Positions 32,195-41,818 of a stretch of 64,000 nucleotides of DNA are shown piece after piece (the stretch's first letter is position 1; each line of letters starts with the position of its first letter). The notes below the pieces were generated by a model that was given only the letters and a program-made list of their open reading frames with translations, was not told where the DNA came from and did no database searches. Both the position numbers and the translations under genes were made by a program. The DNA is from Actinoplanes philippinensis (GTDB lineage Bacteria > Actinomycetota > Actinomycetes > Mycobacteriales > Micromonosporaceae), in NCBI RefSeq assembly GCF_900113015.1, contig NZ_FONV01000001.1, forward strand, positions 372,001-436,000, written 5' to 3'.

Positions 32195-33527
32195 GGCCGC
32201 TGGAGCCGGCCGGGTACTCGCGCAGCGGCACCGCGCCGGAGTGCCACGCGTCGATGACCGGCTCGACGATGCGCCAGCACTGCTCGGCGGTGTCCGCCCG
32301 GACCGACAGGGTCGGGTCGTCGGCGAAAACGCCGCGCAGCACCTCCCCGTACGCCGGAAGATCGCCCTGACCGAAGTCGGCGCCGAGCGTGACCGGATCG
32401 AGCTCGAACGGATCACCCGGGCCGTTGATGTTGAAGTCGAGGGCCAGGTGGTCCGGGCCGAACCCGATCCGCAGACGATCCTGCTGGTCACAGCCGCGCA
32501 GGCCGTCCGGCACCCGCGGGGGCCGCTTGAAGGTGATCACCGCCTCCTTGCGGCTGTCGCCGACCGCCTTGCCGGACCGCAGCCGGAACGGCACGCCCGC
32601 CCAGCGCCAGGTGTCGACGGCCAGCACGATCTCGGCGAGCGTCTCGGTGCCGCGCGACGGGTCGACGCCGGGCTCGTCGGCGTAGTCGGGCAGCTTGCGC
32701 CCGTCCAGGTCACCGGCGGTGTAGCGGGCGCGCAGGCTGCTGGTGGCCGGGTCGTCCCACAGCCGGGTGGCGCGCAGCACGTCGGCCTTGCGGTCCCGGA
32801 ACTCGGCGGCGGCCAGCGTGAACGGCGCCTCCATGGTGAGCAGCGCGAGGATCTGCAGCAGGTGGCTCTGGATCATGTCGGCCAGCGCGCCGGCCTTGTC
32901 GTAGTAGCCGGCCCGCCCCTCCAGAGCCAGGTTCTCGTCGAAGACGATCTCCACCGACTCGACGTGGGTGGCGTCCAGGACCGGCTCGAAGATCCGGTTG
33001 GCGAACCGCAGGCCGAGGATGTTGAGCACCGTCGACTTGCCGAGGAAGTGGTCGACCCGGTGCACCCGCTCCTCCGGCACGAGACGGGTGAGCAGCGCGT
33101 TCAGCTCGGCGGCCGCGGCGCTGCCGGTGCCGAACGGCTTCTCCAGCACCAGCCGGGTGCCGGGCGGCAACTCGACGCCGAGCAGCGCCTCGCAGGCCTT
33201 CGCGGTGACCGCCGGCGGCAGCGCGAAGAAGATCACCGCCGGGCCGCGCGCCTCGCCCAGCAGCCGCCGCAGGTCGTCGGTGTGGGTGACGTCGGCGGTT
33301 ATCCAGCGGGCCCGGCCGGCGACGTCGACGGCGGCCGGGCCGGCCTCGCCGAACGAGTCGTGGACGCGCTGCCGCCAGCGCGCGTCGTCCCAGTCGTCGG
33401 TGGCGGCGCCGATCAGCGTCAGGCCGGGCACGTGCCCGGCGGTGAGCAGCGCGCCGAGGCCCGGCAGCAGCAGCCGGGCGGTCAGGTCGCCGCTCGCGCC
33501 CAGGATGATCAGGGTCTGGTCCGTCAT
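32172..33527 (-). CDS. zwf: glucose-6-phosphate 1-dehydrogenase
   Basis: 451 residues; the ATG overlaps the stop of the response-regulator gene (ATGA). N-terminal NADP-binding GASGDLTARLLLPGL, then LVLEKPFG, the active-site RVDHFLGKSTV (equivalent to the RIDHYLGKE motif, with the catalytic His), and the C-terminal FKRPP segment. It catalyses the first step of the oxidative pentose phosphate path. The usual position of a zwf gene is next to tal/tkt/opcA; here it is the last gene of a two-component operon, so this is probably a second, condition-specific copy. Confidence 0.88.
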   Translation of the reverse strand: MTDQTLIILGASGDLTARLLLPGLGALLTAGHVPGLTLIGAATDDWDDARWRQRVHDSFGEAGPAAVDVAGRARWITADVTHTDDLRRLLGEARGPAVIFFALPPAVTAKACEALLGVELPPGTRLVLEKPFGTGSAAAAELNALLTRLVPEERVHRVDHFLGKSTVLNILGLRFANRIFEPVLDATHVESVEIVFDENLALEGRAGYYDKAGALADMIQSHLLQILALLTMEAPFTLAAAEFRDRKADVLRATRLWDDPATSSLRARYTAGDLDGRKLPDYADEPGVDPSRGTETLAEIVLAVDTWRWAGVPFRLRSGKAVGDSRKEAVITFKRPPRVPDGLRGCDQQDRLRIGFGPDHLALDFNINGPGDPFELDPVTLGADFGQGDLPAYGEVLRGVFADDPTLSVRADTAEQCWRIVEPVIDAWHSGAVPLREYPAGSSGPTLPLPL

Positions 33528-34246
33528 GGACCGTGGGTACCCCCGGAGGCCGGACGGTACTCGACCTCCGGGCGGCCCGGTCCGCCGTACCGCGGGCTGC
33601 GCACCACCCGGGCCGCGTCGGCGAGATGCTCCAGGTAGCGGCGCGCGGTCACCCGGGACGTGCCGGTGCGCGCGCCGACCTCGGCCGCCGACAGCCCGGC
33701 CGGCGCGGCGGCCCGCAGCGCGGTCAGGATAAGGTCGAACGTCTTCGGGTCCAGTCCCTTGGGGAGGGTGTCCGGCGGGGCGCCGCGCAGGGTCGCGAAC
33801 ACCCGGTCCACCTCGTGCTGGGCGGCCACCTCGGCCGACCCGGCCAGCTGGCGGCGGTACTGGGCGTACCGGTCGAGCTTGTCGCGGAACGCCGCGAAGG
33901 TGAACGGTTTCAGCAGGTAGTGGGTCACCCCGAGAGCGACCGCCTGACGGATCATGGCGATGTCCCGGTTCGAGGTCACCGCCAGCACGTCGGTGCCGCT
34001 GCCCGCCGCGCGCAGCGCCCGCGCGACCTCCAGACCGTGCTTGTCGGGCAGGTTGAGATCCAGCAGGACCAGATCGACCGGGTGGGCGCGCAGCCGGGTC
34101 ATCGCGTCCCGCGCGGTGTGCGCCACCCCGACGACCACAAAACCTTCGACCTTCTCGGTGTACGCGCGATGCGCCTCCGCGATCAGCGGCTCGTCGTCGA
34201 CCACCAGGACCTGGATGGGTGCACGATCGCTCGCGAGCTCGCTCAT
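33524..34246 (-). CDS. CitB/DcuR-type response regulator
   Basis: 240 residues. The receiver domain has the acidic cluster VDDEP (~17-20), the phospho-acceptor Asp63 in LVLLDLNLPD and Lys in YLLKPFTF. The C-terminal part is a winged-helix of the CitB class (LSAAEVGARTGTSRVTARRYLEHL). It overlaps the kinase gene by 4 bp and zwf by 4 bp. By family and neighbourhood it should activate the divergent dicarboxylate transporter gene. Confidence 0.9.
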   Translation of the reverse strand: MSELASDRAPIQVLVVDDEPLIAEAHRAYTEKVEGFVVVGVAHTARDAMTRLRAHPVDLVLLDLNLPDKHGLEVARALRAAGSGTDVLAVTSNRDIAMIRQAVALGVTHYLLKPFTFAAFRDKLDRYAQYRRQLAGSAEVAAQHEVDRVFATLRGAPPDTLPKGLDPKTFDLILTALRAAAPAGLSAAEVGARTGTSRVTARRYLEHLADAARVVRSPRYGGPGRPEVEYRPASGGTHGP

Positions 34247-35796
34247 GACGGCACCGGCAACCGGACACTGATCACGGCTCCACCCTCTCCGGCGGTGTGG
34301 ATGTCGTAGCTTCCGCCGTACCTCTCCGCGACCTGCCGGACCAGCGACAGACCGATGCCGTGGCCGTCCCCCTTGGTCGACCAGCCGCGCCGGAAGGCGC
34401 TCGCCGCCTGATCGGGGCTCAGCCCCGGGCCGTTGTCGCGGACCCGGACCAGCACCTCGCCGTCCTCCTCCCGCACCAGCACACCCACCCGGCGTGGCAG
34501 CGGCGTCTCGGCGACCGCCTCGAGAGCGTTGTCGATCAGGTTGCCGACCACCGTGATCAGGTCGCGGCCGCGCAGCAGCGAGCCGGTCAGCCGGGACTCG
34601 CCGTCGATGGTCAGCTCCACGCCACGCTCACCGGCCTGCGCCGACTTGCCGAGCAGCAACGCCGCCAGAGCCGGCTCCTCGACCGCGCCGACGACCTGGT
34701 CGGTGAGCTGCTGCGCGACCGCCAGCTCGGCCGTGGCCAGCGCGATCGCCTCGTCGGCGCGGCCCAGCTCGACCATGGTGAGGACGGTGTGCAGCCGGTT
34801 CGCGGCCTCGTGCGCCTGCGCCCGCAGGGCCTCGGTCAGCCCGCGCACCGAGTCCAGCTCGCCGGTCAGCGAACGCAGCTCGGTGTGGTCGCGCAAGGTC
34901 AGCACGGTGCCGAGGGTGCGGCCGTCGAACCGGGTCTCCCGCCGGCTCGCCACCAGCACCCGGTCACCGATCAGCACCGGCTCGTCCACTGTGGGGCGAC
35001 GCTCGGTGATCAGGCCGGCCACCTCCGGCGGCAGGTCGGCGGGCCCGTCGGCCTCCACGCCCAGCAGACGGCGGCCCTCGTCGTTTATCAACGTCACCCG
35101 GCCGTCCCGGTCGACGACCACGAGACCCTCGCGGACGGCGTGCAGGACGGCGTCGTAGTACTCGTACATCCTGGTCATCTCGGCCGGCCCGAGCCCGTGC
35201 GTCTGCCGTCGCAGCCGCCGGCTGAGCAGCCACGACCCGCCCGCGGCCAGCAGCAGCGCGATGCCGGTGGCGATGCCGACGACCGGCAGCTGGGCGAACA
35301 GCTCGCGGTTGATCTCGTCGGTCTTGATGCCGACCGAGACCAGCCCGATGATCGCCCGGCTGCCCGGGTCACGGACCGGCACGACGGTGCGGACCGAATC
35401 GCCGAGACTGCCCCGGTACTCCTCGACCACCCGCCCGCCCCGCAGCGCCTCGTCGACCGAACCGGCGAACGGCTGGCCGATCAGGCTCTCCGTCGGATGG
35501 CTGTACCGGGTTCGGTCCGGGGCCATCACCACGATGAAGTCGGTCTCGGTGGCGCTCCGGGTGGCCTCGGTGAACGGGCGCAACGACGCGGCCGGATCGG
35601 CGGACCGCAGCGCGCCGATCACCGACGGCGAGTTCGCCAGGGTCTCGGCCACGGCGATCACCTCGGCCTCCGCGGCGGCCTGCGCGTCCCGGCTGGCCAG
35701 CAGCACCGCGCCGGTCGTCCCGATCGCCACCAGCAACGTCACCACCAGCACCTGGAGGGCGAAGAGCTGCCGCGCGATGCTCCATCGTCGTGACAA
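34243..35796 (-). CDS. CitA/DcuS-type sensor histidine kinase
   Basis: 517 residues. TM1 (~10-32) and TM2 (~175-195) flank an extracytoplasmic PAS/PDC-like sensor domain (DFIVVMAPDRTRYSHPTESLIGQPF is the family's ligand-pocket region). A cytoplasmic PAS follows (LVVVDRDGRVTLIN), then the dimerisation helix with the phospho-accepting His in QAHEAANRLHT, and the ATPase domain (LIDNALEAV, DNGPGL, GHGIGLSLV). It should sense C4-dicarboxylates or citrate outside the cell. Confidence 0.9.
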   Translation of the reverse strand: MSRRWSIARQLFALQVLVVTLLVAIGTTGAVLLASRDAQAAAEAEVIAVAETLANSPSVIGALRSADPAASLRPFTEATRSATETDFIVVMAPDRTRYSHPTESLIGQPFAGSVDEALRGGRVVEEYRGSLGDSVRTVVPVRDPGSRAIIGLVSVGIKTDEINRELFAQLPVVGIATGIALLLAAGGSWLLSRRLRRQTHGLGPAEMTRMYEYYDAVLHAVREGLVVVDRDGRVTLINDEGRRLLGVEADGPADLPPEVAGLITERRPTVDEPVLIGDRVLVASRRETRFDGRTLGTVLTLRDHTELRSLTGELDSVRGLTEALRAQAHEAANRLHTVLTMVELGRADEAIALATAELAVAQQLTDQVVGAVEEPALAALLLGKSAQAGERGVELTIDGESRLTGSLLRGRDLITVVGNLIDNALEAVAETPLPRRVGVLVREEDGEVLVRVRDNGPGLSPDQAASAFRRGWSTKGDGHGIGLSLVRQVAERYGGSYDIHTAGEGGAVISVRLPVPS

Positions 35797-35879
35797 ACCC
35801 GGGCCTCGATTCGTTTCGTTCGGGTGAACAGAATGAACGTAACGGTGAAAGCCGCTGAGACCCAGGCCACATTCTCGGC

Positions 35880-37238
35880 ATGACTACCGCTACCCCGCCG
35901 GTCAAACGCGACCGCACACACTACCTGTACCTGGCGGTCATCGCGGCCGTCCTGCTCGGCATCGGCGTCGGCCTGCTCTGGCCGGACACCGCGGTCGAGC
36001 TGAAACCGATAGGCACCGGCTTCGTCGACCTGATCAAGATGATGATCGCGCCGGTCATCTTCTGCACCATCGTCCTCGGCGTCGGCTCGATCCGGCAGGC
36101 CGCCAAGGTCGGCAAGGTCGGTGGCCTGGCGCTCGGCTACTTCCTCACCATGTCGACCGTGGCGCTCGCCATCGGCCTGGTCGTCGGCAACATCATCCAC
36201 CCCGGTTCGAGCATGCACCTGGACGCCTCGACGGCCGCGGCCGGCCAGAAGGCGGTCGGCACCGAACCGGCCAAGAGCACCGCCGACTTCCTGCTCGGCA
36301 TCATCCCGGACAGCCTGCTCACCCCGTTCGCGTCCGGCAACGTGCTGCAGACCCTGCTGGTGGCGCTGCTCGCCGGGTTCGCCCTGCAGAGCCTCGGTGA
36401 GCGGTCCGAGCCGGTGCTGCGCGCCATCGGCCTGTTCCAGAGGCTGGTCTTCCGGATCCTGGCGATGCTGATGTGGCTCGCCCCGATCGGCGCGTTCGGC
36501 GCGATCGCCGCGGTCGTCGGCGCCACCGGCGTGGACGCGCTGATCAGCCTCGCCCAGATCATGCTCGGCTTCTACGTCACCTGCGCGCTGTTCGTATTCG
36601 TGGTGCTCGGCTCGCTGCTCTGGGTGGTCGCCCGGATCAACATCTTCAGCCTGCTCAAGTATCTGGGCCGCGAGTTCCTGCTGATCCTGTCCACGTCGTC
36701 GTCGGAGTCGGCGCTGCCCCGGCTGATCGCCAAGATGGAGCACGTCGGCGTCAGCCGCCCGGTCGTCGGCATCACCGTCCCGACCGGCTACTCCTTCAAC
36801 CTCGACGGCACCGCCATCTACCTGACCATGGCGTCGCTCTTCGTCGCCCAGGCGATGGGTGACCCGCTGTCGGTGAGCGAGCAGATCTCGCTGCTCCTGT
36901 TCATGATCATCGCCTCGAAGGGCGCCGCCGGAGTCACCGGCGCGGGCCTGGCCACCCTCGCCGGCGGCCTGCAGAGCCACCGCCCCGACCTGGTCGACGG
37001 CGTCGGCCTGATCGTCGGCATCGACCGCTTCATGTCCGAGGCCCGGGCCCTGACCAACTTCGCCGGCAACGCGGTCGCCACCGTCCTGATCGGCATCTGG
37101 ACCCGCGAGTTCGACCGCGAACGCGCCCTGCTGGTCCTGGCCGGCAACGACCCGTTCGACGAGCAGACCATGCTCGACGACGACCACGGCGCCCCGCCCG
37201 CCAAGCCCGGGACCGAGCCGGCCACGGCCACCTCCTGA
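35880..37238 (+). CDS. dctA: proton/sodium:C4-dicarboxylate symporter
   Basis: 452 residues, ATG at 35880. DAACS-family topology with eight TM helices and two hairpins. The serine-rich hairpin STSSSESALPRLI, the TM7 motif GYSFNLDGTAIYLTMASLF, the hairpin-2 SKGAAGVTGAG and the TM8 motif NFAGNAVATVLIG are all intact. It takes up succinate, fumarate or malate. It is divergent from the CitA/CitB-type operon; an inverted CGTTC...GAACG element around 35815-35845 in the 83-bp gap may be the regulator site. A strong hairpin follows. Confidence 0.92.
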   Translation: MTTATPPVKRDRTHYLYLAVIAAVLLGIGVGLLWPDTAVELKPIGTGFVDLIKMMIAPVIFCTIVLGVGSIRQAAKVGKVGGLALGYFLTMSTVALAIGLVVGNIIHPGSSMHLDASTAAAGQKAVGTEPAKSTADFLLGIIPDSLLTPFASGNVLQTLLVALLAGFALQSLGERSEPVLRAIGLFQRLVFRILAMLMWLAPIGAFGAIAAVVGATGVDALISLAQIMLGFYVTCALFVFVVLGSLLWVVARINIFSLLKYLGREFLLILSTSSSESALPRLIAKMEHVGVSRPVVGITVPTGYSFNLDGTAIYLTMASLFVAQAMGDPLSVSEQISLLLFMIIASKGAAGVTGAGLATLAGGLQSHRPDLVDGVGLIVGIDRFMSEARALTNFAGNAVATVLIGIWTREFDRERALLVLAGNDPFDEQTMLDDDHGAPPAKPGTEPATATS

Positions 37239-37253
37239 TCGCCGGAACCGCCG

Positions 37254-37281
37254 CCCCGTCGTGTCCCCGGACACGACGGGG
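37254..37281 (+). terminator. terminator of dctA
   Basis: CCCCGTCGTGTC (37254-37265), a CCCG loop, then GACACGACGGGG (37270-37281), a perfect 12-bp stem 15 bp after the stop. The rest of the gap to 37453 shows nothing further. Confidence 0.8.
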
Positions 37282-37453
37282 CTCCCGTCGAGGGCAACGC
37301 CATCCATCCAAGCAGGCCGATCCCGGCCGGGCGCCGGCCCGGGGAGGCGGGCCGGGGGGTTGCCGGTGACGCCCACCTCCGGCGCCGATTTCCCCCGGAC
37401 GGCACCTGCGTGGAGAATCGATCGGCGCCGACGATCGAACGCGGGGGGCCGGC

Positions 37454-40400
37454 ATGACTTTCAATGGCTTCATCTCGTACAGCCACGCAGCGGACGGGCG
37501 GCTGGCGCCGGCCGTGCAGCGTGGGTTGCATCGGCTGGCAAAGCCGTGGAACCGCCGTCGCGCGCTGTGGATATTCCGGGATCAGACAGGTCTGTCGGTG
37601 ACCCCGGCGTTGTGGTCCTCGATCCAGGAGGCGCTGGACGGCTCGGAGTGGTTCGTGCTGCTCGCGTCACCGGAGGCGGCCCAGTCGCCGTGGGTCAACC
37701 GGGAGATCGAGCACTGGATCGCGACGAAACCGGCGAACCGGATCCTGCCCGTGCTGACCGACGGCGAGTGGCGGTGGGACCCGGTGCGCGGCGACCTGTC
37801 CGCGGACTCGACGGCCGTGCCGGACGCGTTGCGCGGGGTGTTCGCCGAGGAGCCGCTCTTCCTCGACCTGCGCTGGACCCACGACGACCCCGCCCTCAGC
37901 CTGAAACACGCCCGGTTCCGCGACGCGATCGCGCAACTGGCCGCCCCGATGCACGGCCTCAGCAAGGACGAGCTGGAGGGCGAGGACATCCGGCAGCACC
38001 GCCAGGCCCGGCGGCTGCGCCGGGGGGCGGTGGCCGCGCTGGCCTTGCTGACCGCGGTGGCGTCCCTGACCGGCGTGGTCGCGAACCGTAACGCCGACCG
38101 GGCCGCCTCCGCCCGGGTCGAGGCCGAGCGGCAGACGGAACTCGCCTCGCAGGAGCGCGGCAATGCCGGCCGGTTCGCCGAGGAGGCGCGACGCCAGCAG
38201 GAGAACGCCCGCGCGCAGGAGGCCCGGGCCCGGGCCGCCGCCGTGGAGACGAAGACACAGGAGAAGCAGGCACGGGACCAGCGGGCGGCGGCCGAGCGGG
38301 CGGCGGCCGAGGCGAAACGGCAGCAGGAGAACGCGCGGAAGCAGCAGCAGCTGGCAAGCCGGTCGCGGGCGCTGGCCGAGGAGCAGCGGGAGGTGGCCCG
38401 CGAGCAGCGGGAGCTGGCCGGGCAGGCCGCGCGGGCGACGGAGGGCCAGCGGATGATCGCGGAGCAGCAGCAGCTCCTCGCCGCGCAGGCCACCGCCGAG
38501 GCCGAGAAACAGCGGACCATCGCCCGGCGCCAGCAGTGGCTCGCCGAGCAGTCCGCGGCGGAGGCCCGCCGCCAGGAGGCCATCGCCCGGGCGAACGAAC
38601 AAAAGGCGAAGGAGGCCGCCGAGGAGGCCCGCCGCCAGCAGGAGAACGCCGCGGAGGAGAAGCGGATCACGCTGGTCCGGCGACTGTTCAACCGGGCCAC
38701 GGCCGCTCTCGACAACGACCCGGCGATGGCGCTCCGGCTCGGGATCGCCGCGGACAAGATCCAGCCCAGCGCCGAGACCCGCGCCGAGCTCGCCGCCCTC
38801 GTCACCTCCACCCGCAAGCTCGGCGCGACCGATGAGGTGGTGGCCATGGCCTACGGGGCGAACGACATCATCGCCGTCATCGGGGCCGACTACACCCTGT
38901 CACTGTGGAGCGTGGCCGACCCGGCCGTGCCGGTTCGCCTCGTCACGCTCGACGACTTCCCGGTGTTCTCCTTCCTGTCCTTCGGCCGCGACGGCAAGAC
39001 CCTCACCGTCGTCGGCGGCTGGGACCTCCAGCCGATGCTGCTCGACGTCTCCGACCCGGCCAATCCGGTCACGATCTGCACGGTGCCCACGACGGACGCC
39101 GTCCAGGCCGTCCTCAGCCCGGACGGGCGGACACTCGCCGCCGGCGACTTCGACGGGCTGTGGACCCTCTGGGACGTGGCCGACCGGGAGAGCCCCGCCA
39201 AGCTCGGCCAGGTCCCGGGCGACGGCCTGACGCCGATCGTGTTCAGCCCCGACAGCCGTACCGTCGTGGCCGCCGGCTTCTCCACCGTCACCGGGAAGGT
39301 CTGGGACATCACTGATCGGATGAGCCCGACCCCGCTGGCCACGCTGGACGGCAAGGTTCGGAGGGCCGCCTTCAGCCCGGTGCGGCCGCTGCTGGCCACC
39401 CACGACCCCGCGGGAAGCCTCTCGATCTGGGACATGGGTGACCCGGCCAAGCCGAAGAAGCTGTCCTCGCAGGCGGCCCGCGCCATCGAGGTGACGTTCA
39501 GCAACGACGGTCTGACCCTGGCCACCAGCGACATCGACGGAACGGCGCGCCTGTGGGACATGACCACGGACACGCCGGTCCACCTCGTCGACGTGAACAG
39601 CAACGACGGCGCCGCACTGACGATGGCGTTCAGCCGGGACGACCGGATCCTGTCCACCCTGGCGATCGACGGCACGCTGAGCCTGTGGACCGTCGAGGCG
39701 CACGGCGCCCCGAAGGCCGTCGGCCGGGCCACCGGCGAGACCCGGGACGGGGTGATGGCCGCTCTCAGCTCGGACGGCCGGCGCCTGACCACAGCGCACG
39801 GCGACGGGACGGCGAGCATCTTCGACGTGTCGAACCCCGCCCGCCCGGTCGAGCGCGCCACCGTGCGGGTCACTCCCAAGATCCTCAACGCGGCGGCGGT
39901 CAGCCCCAGCGGCGACATCATCGCCGCCCTCGGCTGGGCATCGGAGGGCTTCGTGACGCTGACCGATCTCAGTGATCCGAGCGCGCCGGCCCCTCTCGGC
40001 CGGCTGCCCATCGGGCCCTTCGGTTCACTGCTGACGTTCGGTCCGGACGGCAAGACCCTGGCCGTCATCGAGGGACGCGACGTGGTGCTGTGGGACCTCA
40101 CCGACCCGCGCAACCCGGTCCGGCTTTCCGAGCTGCCGGGCGGCCGGCTGGCCGGGCCGATGGCCTTCAGTCCCGACGGCGGCACCGTCGCCGTCGCCGA
40201 GGGCGAGACGGTCAGTCTGTGGAGCCTGGCCGACCGGTCGAAGCCGGTGCAGACCGGGCGCCTCAAGGGGCACTCCGCCTACCTGACCTCCCTGGCGTTC
40301 AGCCCGGACGGGCGGACCCTGGCGACCGGCAGCTCGGACAAGACCGCGGCCTTGTGGGACGTCACCGGCCCGATCCGCCGGCGACAGGCGATCCTGACCG

Positions 40401-40768
40401 GTAGTACCACGGACGTCGACGTGGTGGCCTTCGACCCGGACGGCCGCACCCTCGCGACCGGCACCAGGGACTCCGTGCTGACGCTCTGGGACGTGGCCGA
40501 GCCGTCCACCCCCCAGCGTGTCAGCGGCCTGAAGCGGGCCGAGCTGAGGTCGCGGGCACTGCTCTTCCATCCGGACGGGCACACCCTGTTCACCAGTGGC
40601 ATCGACACCAGCGGGACACGGGCCGTGGTGTGGGACTACTCGGCCCTGAACGCCCTGCGGGCCGCGCCGTCCAAGACCGCCTGCGCCGTCGCCGGTGGCG
40701 GCTTCACCCCGGACGAGTGGGCCGCCTACGTCCCGGAGACGGCGTACCAGCCGACCTGTCCCCGCTGA
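37454..40768 (+). CDS. TIR - transmembrane - coiled coil - WD40 protein
   Basis: 1104 residues, ATG at 37454. An N-terminal TIR domain (1-~165) has box-1 FISYSHAAD, the WIFRDQTGL BB-loop region and SPWVNREIEHW with the candidate NADase Glu84. A single TM helix spans ~190-210. A ~190-residue Arg/Glu/Gln/Ala coiled coil (215-405) is followed by an EFHD-like helical link and 14 or so WD40-type repeats (about 440-1080; for example FSPDGRTLATGSSDKTAALWDV). TIR domains in bacteria hydrolyse NAD+ or make cyclic ADPR signals in anti-phage systems. The propeller is the likely sensor. The topology puts the TIR and propeller on opposite membrane sides unless the TM is a hairpin. Confidence 0.82.
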   Translation: MTFNGFISYSHAADGRLAPAVQRGLHRLAKPWNRRRALWIFRDQTGLSVTPALWSSIQEALDGSEWFVLLASPEAAQSPWVNREIEHWIATKPANRILPVLTDGEWRWDPVRGDLSADSTAVPDALRGVFAEEPLFLDLRWTHDDPALSLKHARFRDAIAQLAAPMHGLSKDELEGEDIRQHRQARRLRRGAVAALALLTAVASLTGVVANRNADRAASARVEAERQTELASQERGNAGRFAEEARRQQENARAQEARARAAAVETKTQEKQARDQRAAAERAAAEAKRQQENARKQQQLASRSRALAEEQREVAREQRELAGQAARATEGQRMIAEQQQLLAAQATAEAEKQRTIARRQQWLAEQSAAEARRQEAIARANEQKAKEAAEEARRQQENAAEEKRITLVRRLFNRATAALDNDPAMALRLGIAADKIQPSAETRAELAALVTSTRKLGATDEVVAMAYGANDIIAVIGADYTLSLWSVADPAVPVRLVTLDDFPVFSFLSFGRDGKTLTVVGGWDLQPMLLDVSDPANPVTICTVPTTDAVQAVLSPDGRTLAAGDFDGLWTLWDVADRESPAKLGQVPGDGLTPIVFSPDSRTVVAAGFSTVTGKVWDITDRMSPTPLATLDGKVRRAAFSPVRPLLATHDPAGSLSIWDMGDPAKPKKLSSQAARAIEVTFSNDGLTLATSDIDGTARLWDMTTDTPVHLVDVNSNDGAALTMAFSRDDRILSTLAIDGTLSLWTVEAHGAPKAVGRATGETRDGVMAALSSDGRRLTTAHGDGTASIFDVSNPARPVERATVRVTPKILNAAAVSPSGDIIAALGWASEGFVTLTDLSDPSAPAPLGRLPIGPFGSLLTFGPDGKTLAVIEGRDVVLWDLTDPRNPVRLSELPGGRLAGPMAFSPDGGTVAVAEGETVSLWSLADRSKPVQTGRLKGHSAYLTSLAFSPDGRTLATGSSDKTAALWDVTGPIRRRQAILTGSTTDVDVVAFDPDGRTLATGTRDSVLTLWDVAEPSTPQRVSGLKRAELRSRALLFHPDGHTLFTSGIDTSGTRAVVWDYSALNALRAAPSKTACAVAGGGFTPDEWAAYVPETAYQPTCPR

Positions 40769-40840
40769 GACAGCGGAATGTGCGGGCCGTGCCAGGCCGG
40801 TGTGCGCGCCGTGCCAGGCACGGCCGTCAGTCTCGACGGC

Positions 40841-41818
40841 ATGGGAACGGAAGATCTGGTGGTGCGCGCCGAAGGGCTGCGCAAACGGTTCGGGAGCACG
40901 CAGGCTCTCGACGGGGTGGACCTGCGGATGCGGCGGGGCACCGTGCTGGGGGTGCTCGGGCCGAACGGCGCCGGGAAGACGACAGCGGTGCGGGTGCTGG
41001 CCACGCTGCTGCGGCCGGACGAGGGGTCCGCGTTCGTGGCCGGGGTGGACGTGTTGAAGAACCCGCAGGAGGTCCGCCGCAAGGTCGGGCTGACCGGACA
41101 GTACGCGTCCGTGGACGAGGACCTGACGGGCGTACAGAATCTGGTGTTGATCGGTCGTCTGCTGGATCTGAGCGGGCGGGACGCGCGGCGCCGGGCCGAC
41201 GAGCTGCTGGCGTGGTTCGATCTGACGGAGGCCGCGCAGCGGCCGGCGAAGACGTATTCGGGCGGCATGCGCCGGCGGCTGGACCTGGCGGCGAGCCTCG
41301 TCGGCCGGCCTGAGGTGATCTTCCTGGACGAGCCGACGACCGGGCTGGACCCGGCGAAGCGCGAGGACATGTGGGGTGTGGTCCGCACCCAGGTGGCGAG
41401 CGGCGCGAGTGTGCTGCTGACCACGCAGTACCTGGAGGAGGCGGACGCGCTCGCCGACGAGATCGTGGTGGTCGACCACGGCAGGGTGATCGCGCACGAC
41501 ACCCCGGACGGGTTGAAGCGCAAGGTCGGCGGGCAGACGCTGCGGGTCCGGCCGGCCGATCCGGGCCGTCTGCCGGACGTGCTGCGGCTGCTGGACCTGC
41601 TGGCCGCGCCGGGCACGTCGGCGAGCCTGGACGAGAGCGCCGGGTCACGGCCGGGCGCGGTCTCGGCGCCGGTGACGAGCGACGAGTCGCTGGACAAGCT
41701 GATCCCGGCGCTGCGTGGCGAGCGGATCGAGGTGACCGAGCTGGCGCTGCATCTGCCCAGCCTGGACGAGGTTTTCCACGCGCTGACCGGACGCACCAAG
41801 GCGGAGGAGCTGGTATGA
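40841..41818 (+). CDS. ABC exporter ATPase, DrrA family
   Basis: 325 residues; the ATG at 40841 is preferred to one 63 bp upstream because the extra residues do not fit the family. Walker A GPNGAGKTT, signature YSGGMRRRLDLA, Walker B VIFLDEPTTGLDP, H-loop replaced by Gln in LLTTQYLEEAD as in DrrA proteins. The C-terminal ~100 residues are the DrrA-specific regulatory domain. It powers the permease encoded next; start and stop overlap (ATGA). Likely drug or lipid export. Confidence 0.9.
   Translation: MGTEDLVVRAEGLRKRFGSTQALDGVDLRMRRGTVLGVLGPNGAGKTTAVRVLATLLRPDEGSAFVAGVDVLKNPQEVRRKVGLTGQYASVDEDLTGVQNLVLIGRLLDLSGRDARRRADELLAWFDLTEAAQRPAKTYSGGMRRRLDLAASLVGRPEVIFLDEPTTGLDPAKREDMWGVVRTQVASGASVLLTTQYLEEADALADEIVVVDHGRVIAHDTPDGLKRKVGGQTLRVRPADPGRLPDVLRLLDLLAAPGTSASLDESAGSRPGAVSAPVTSDESLDKLIPALRGERIEVTELALHLPSLDEVFHALTGRTKAEELV

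Noticed and set aside
40778..40840. Earlier start for the DrrA-like ATPase giving 21 extra residues
   Set aside because: The extra residues are Cys/Pro-rich and unlike the family N-terminus, and partly encoded by a short direct repeat.
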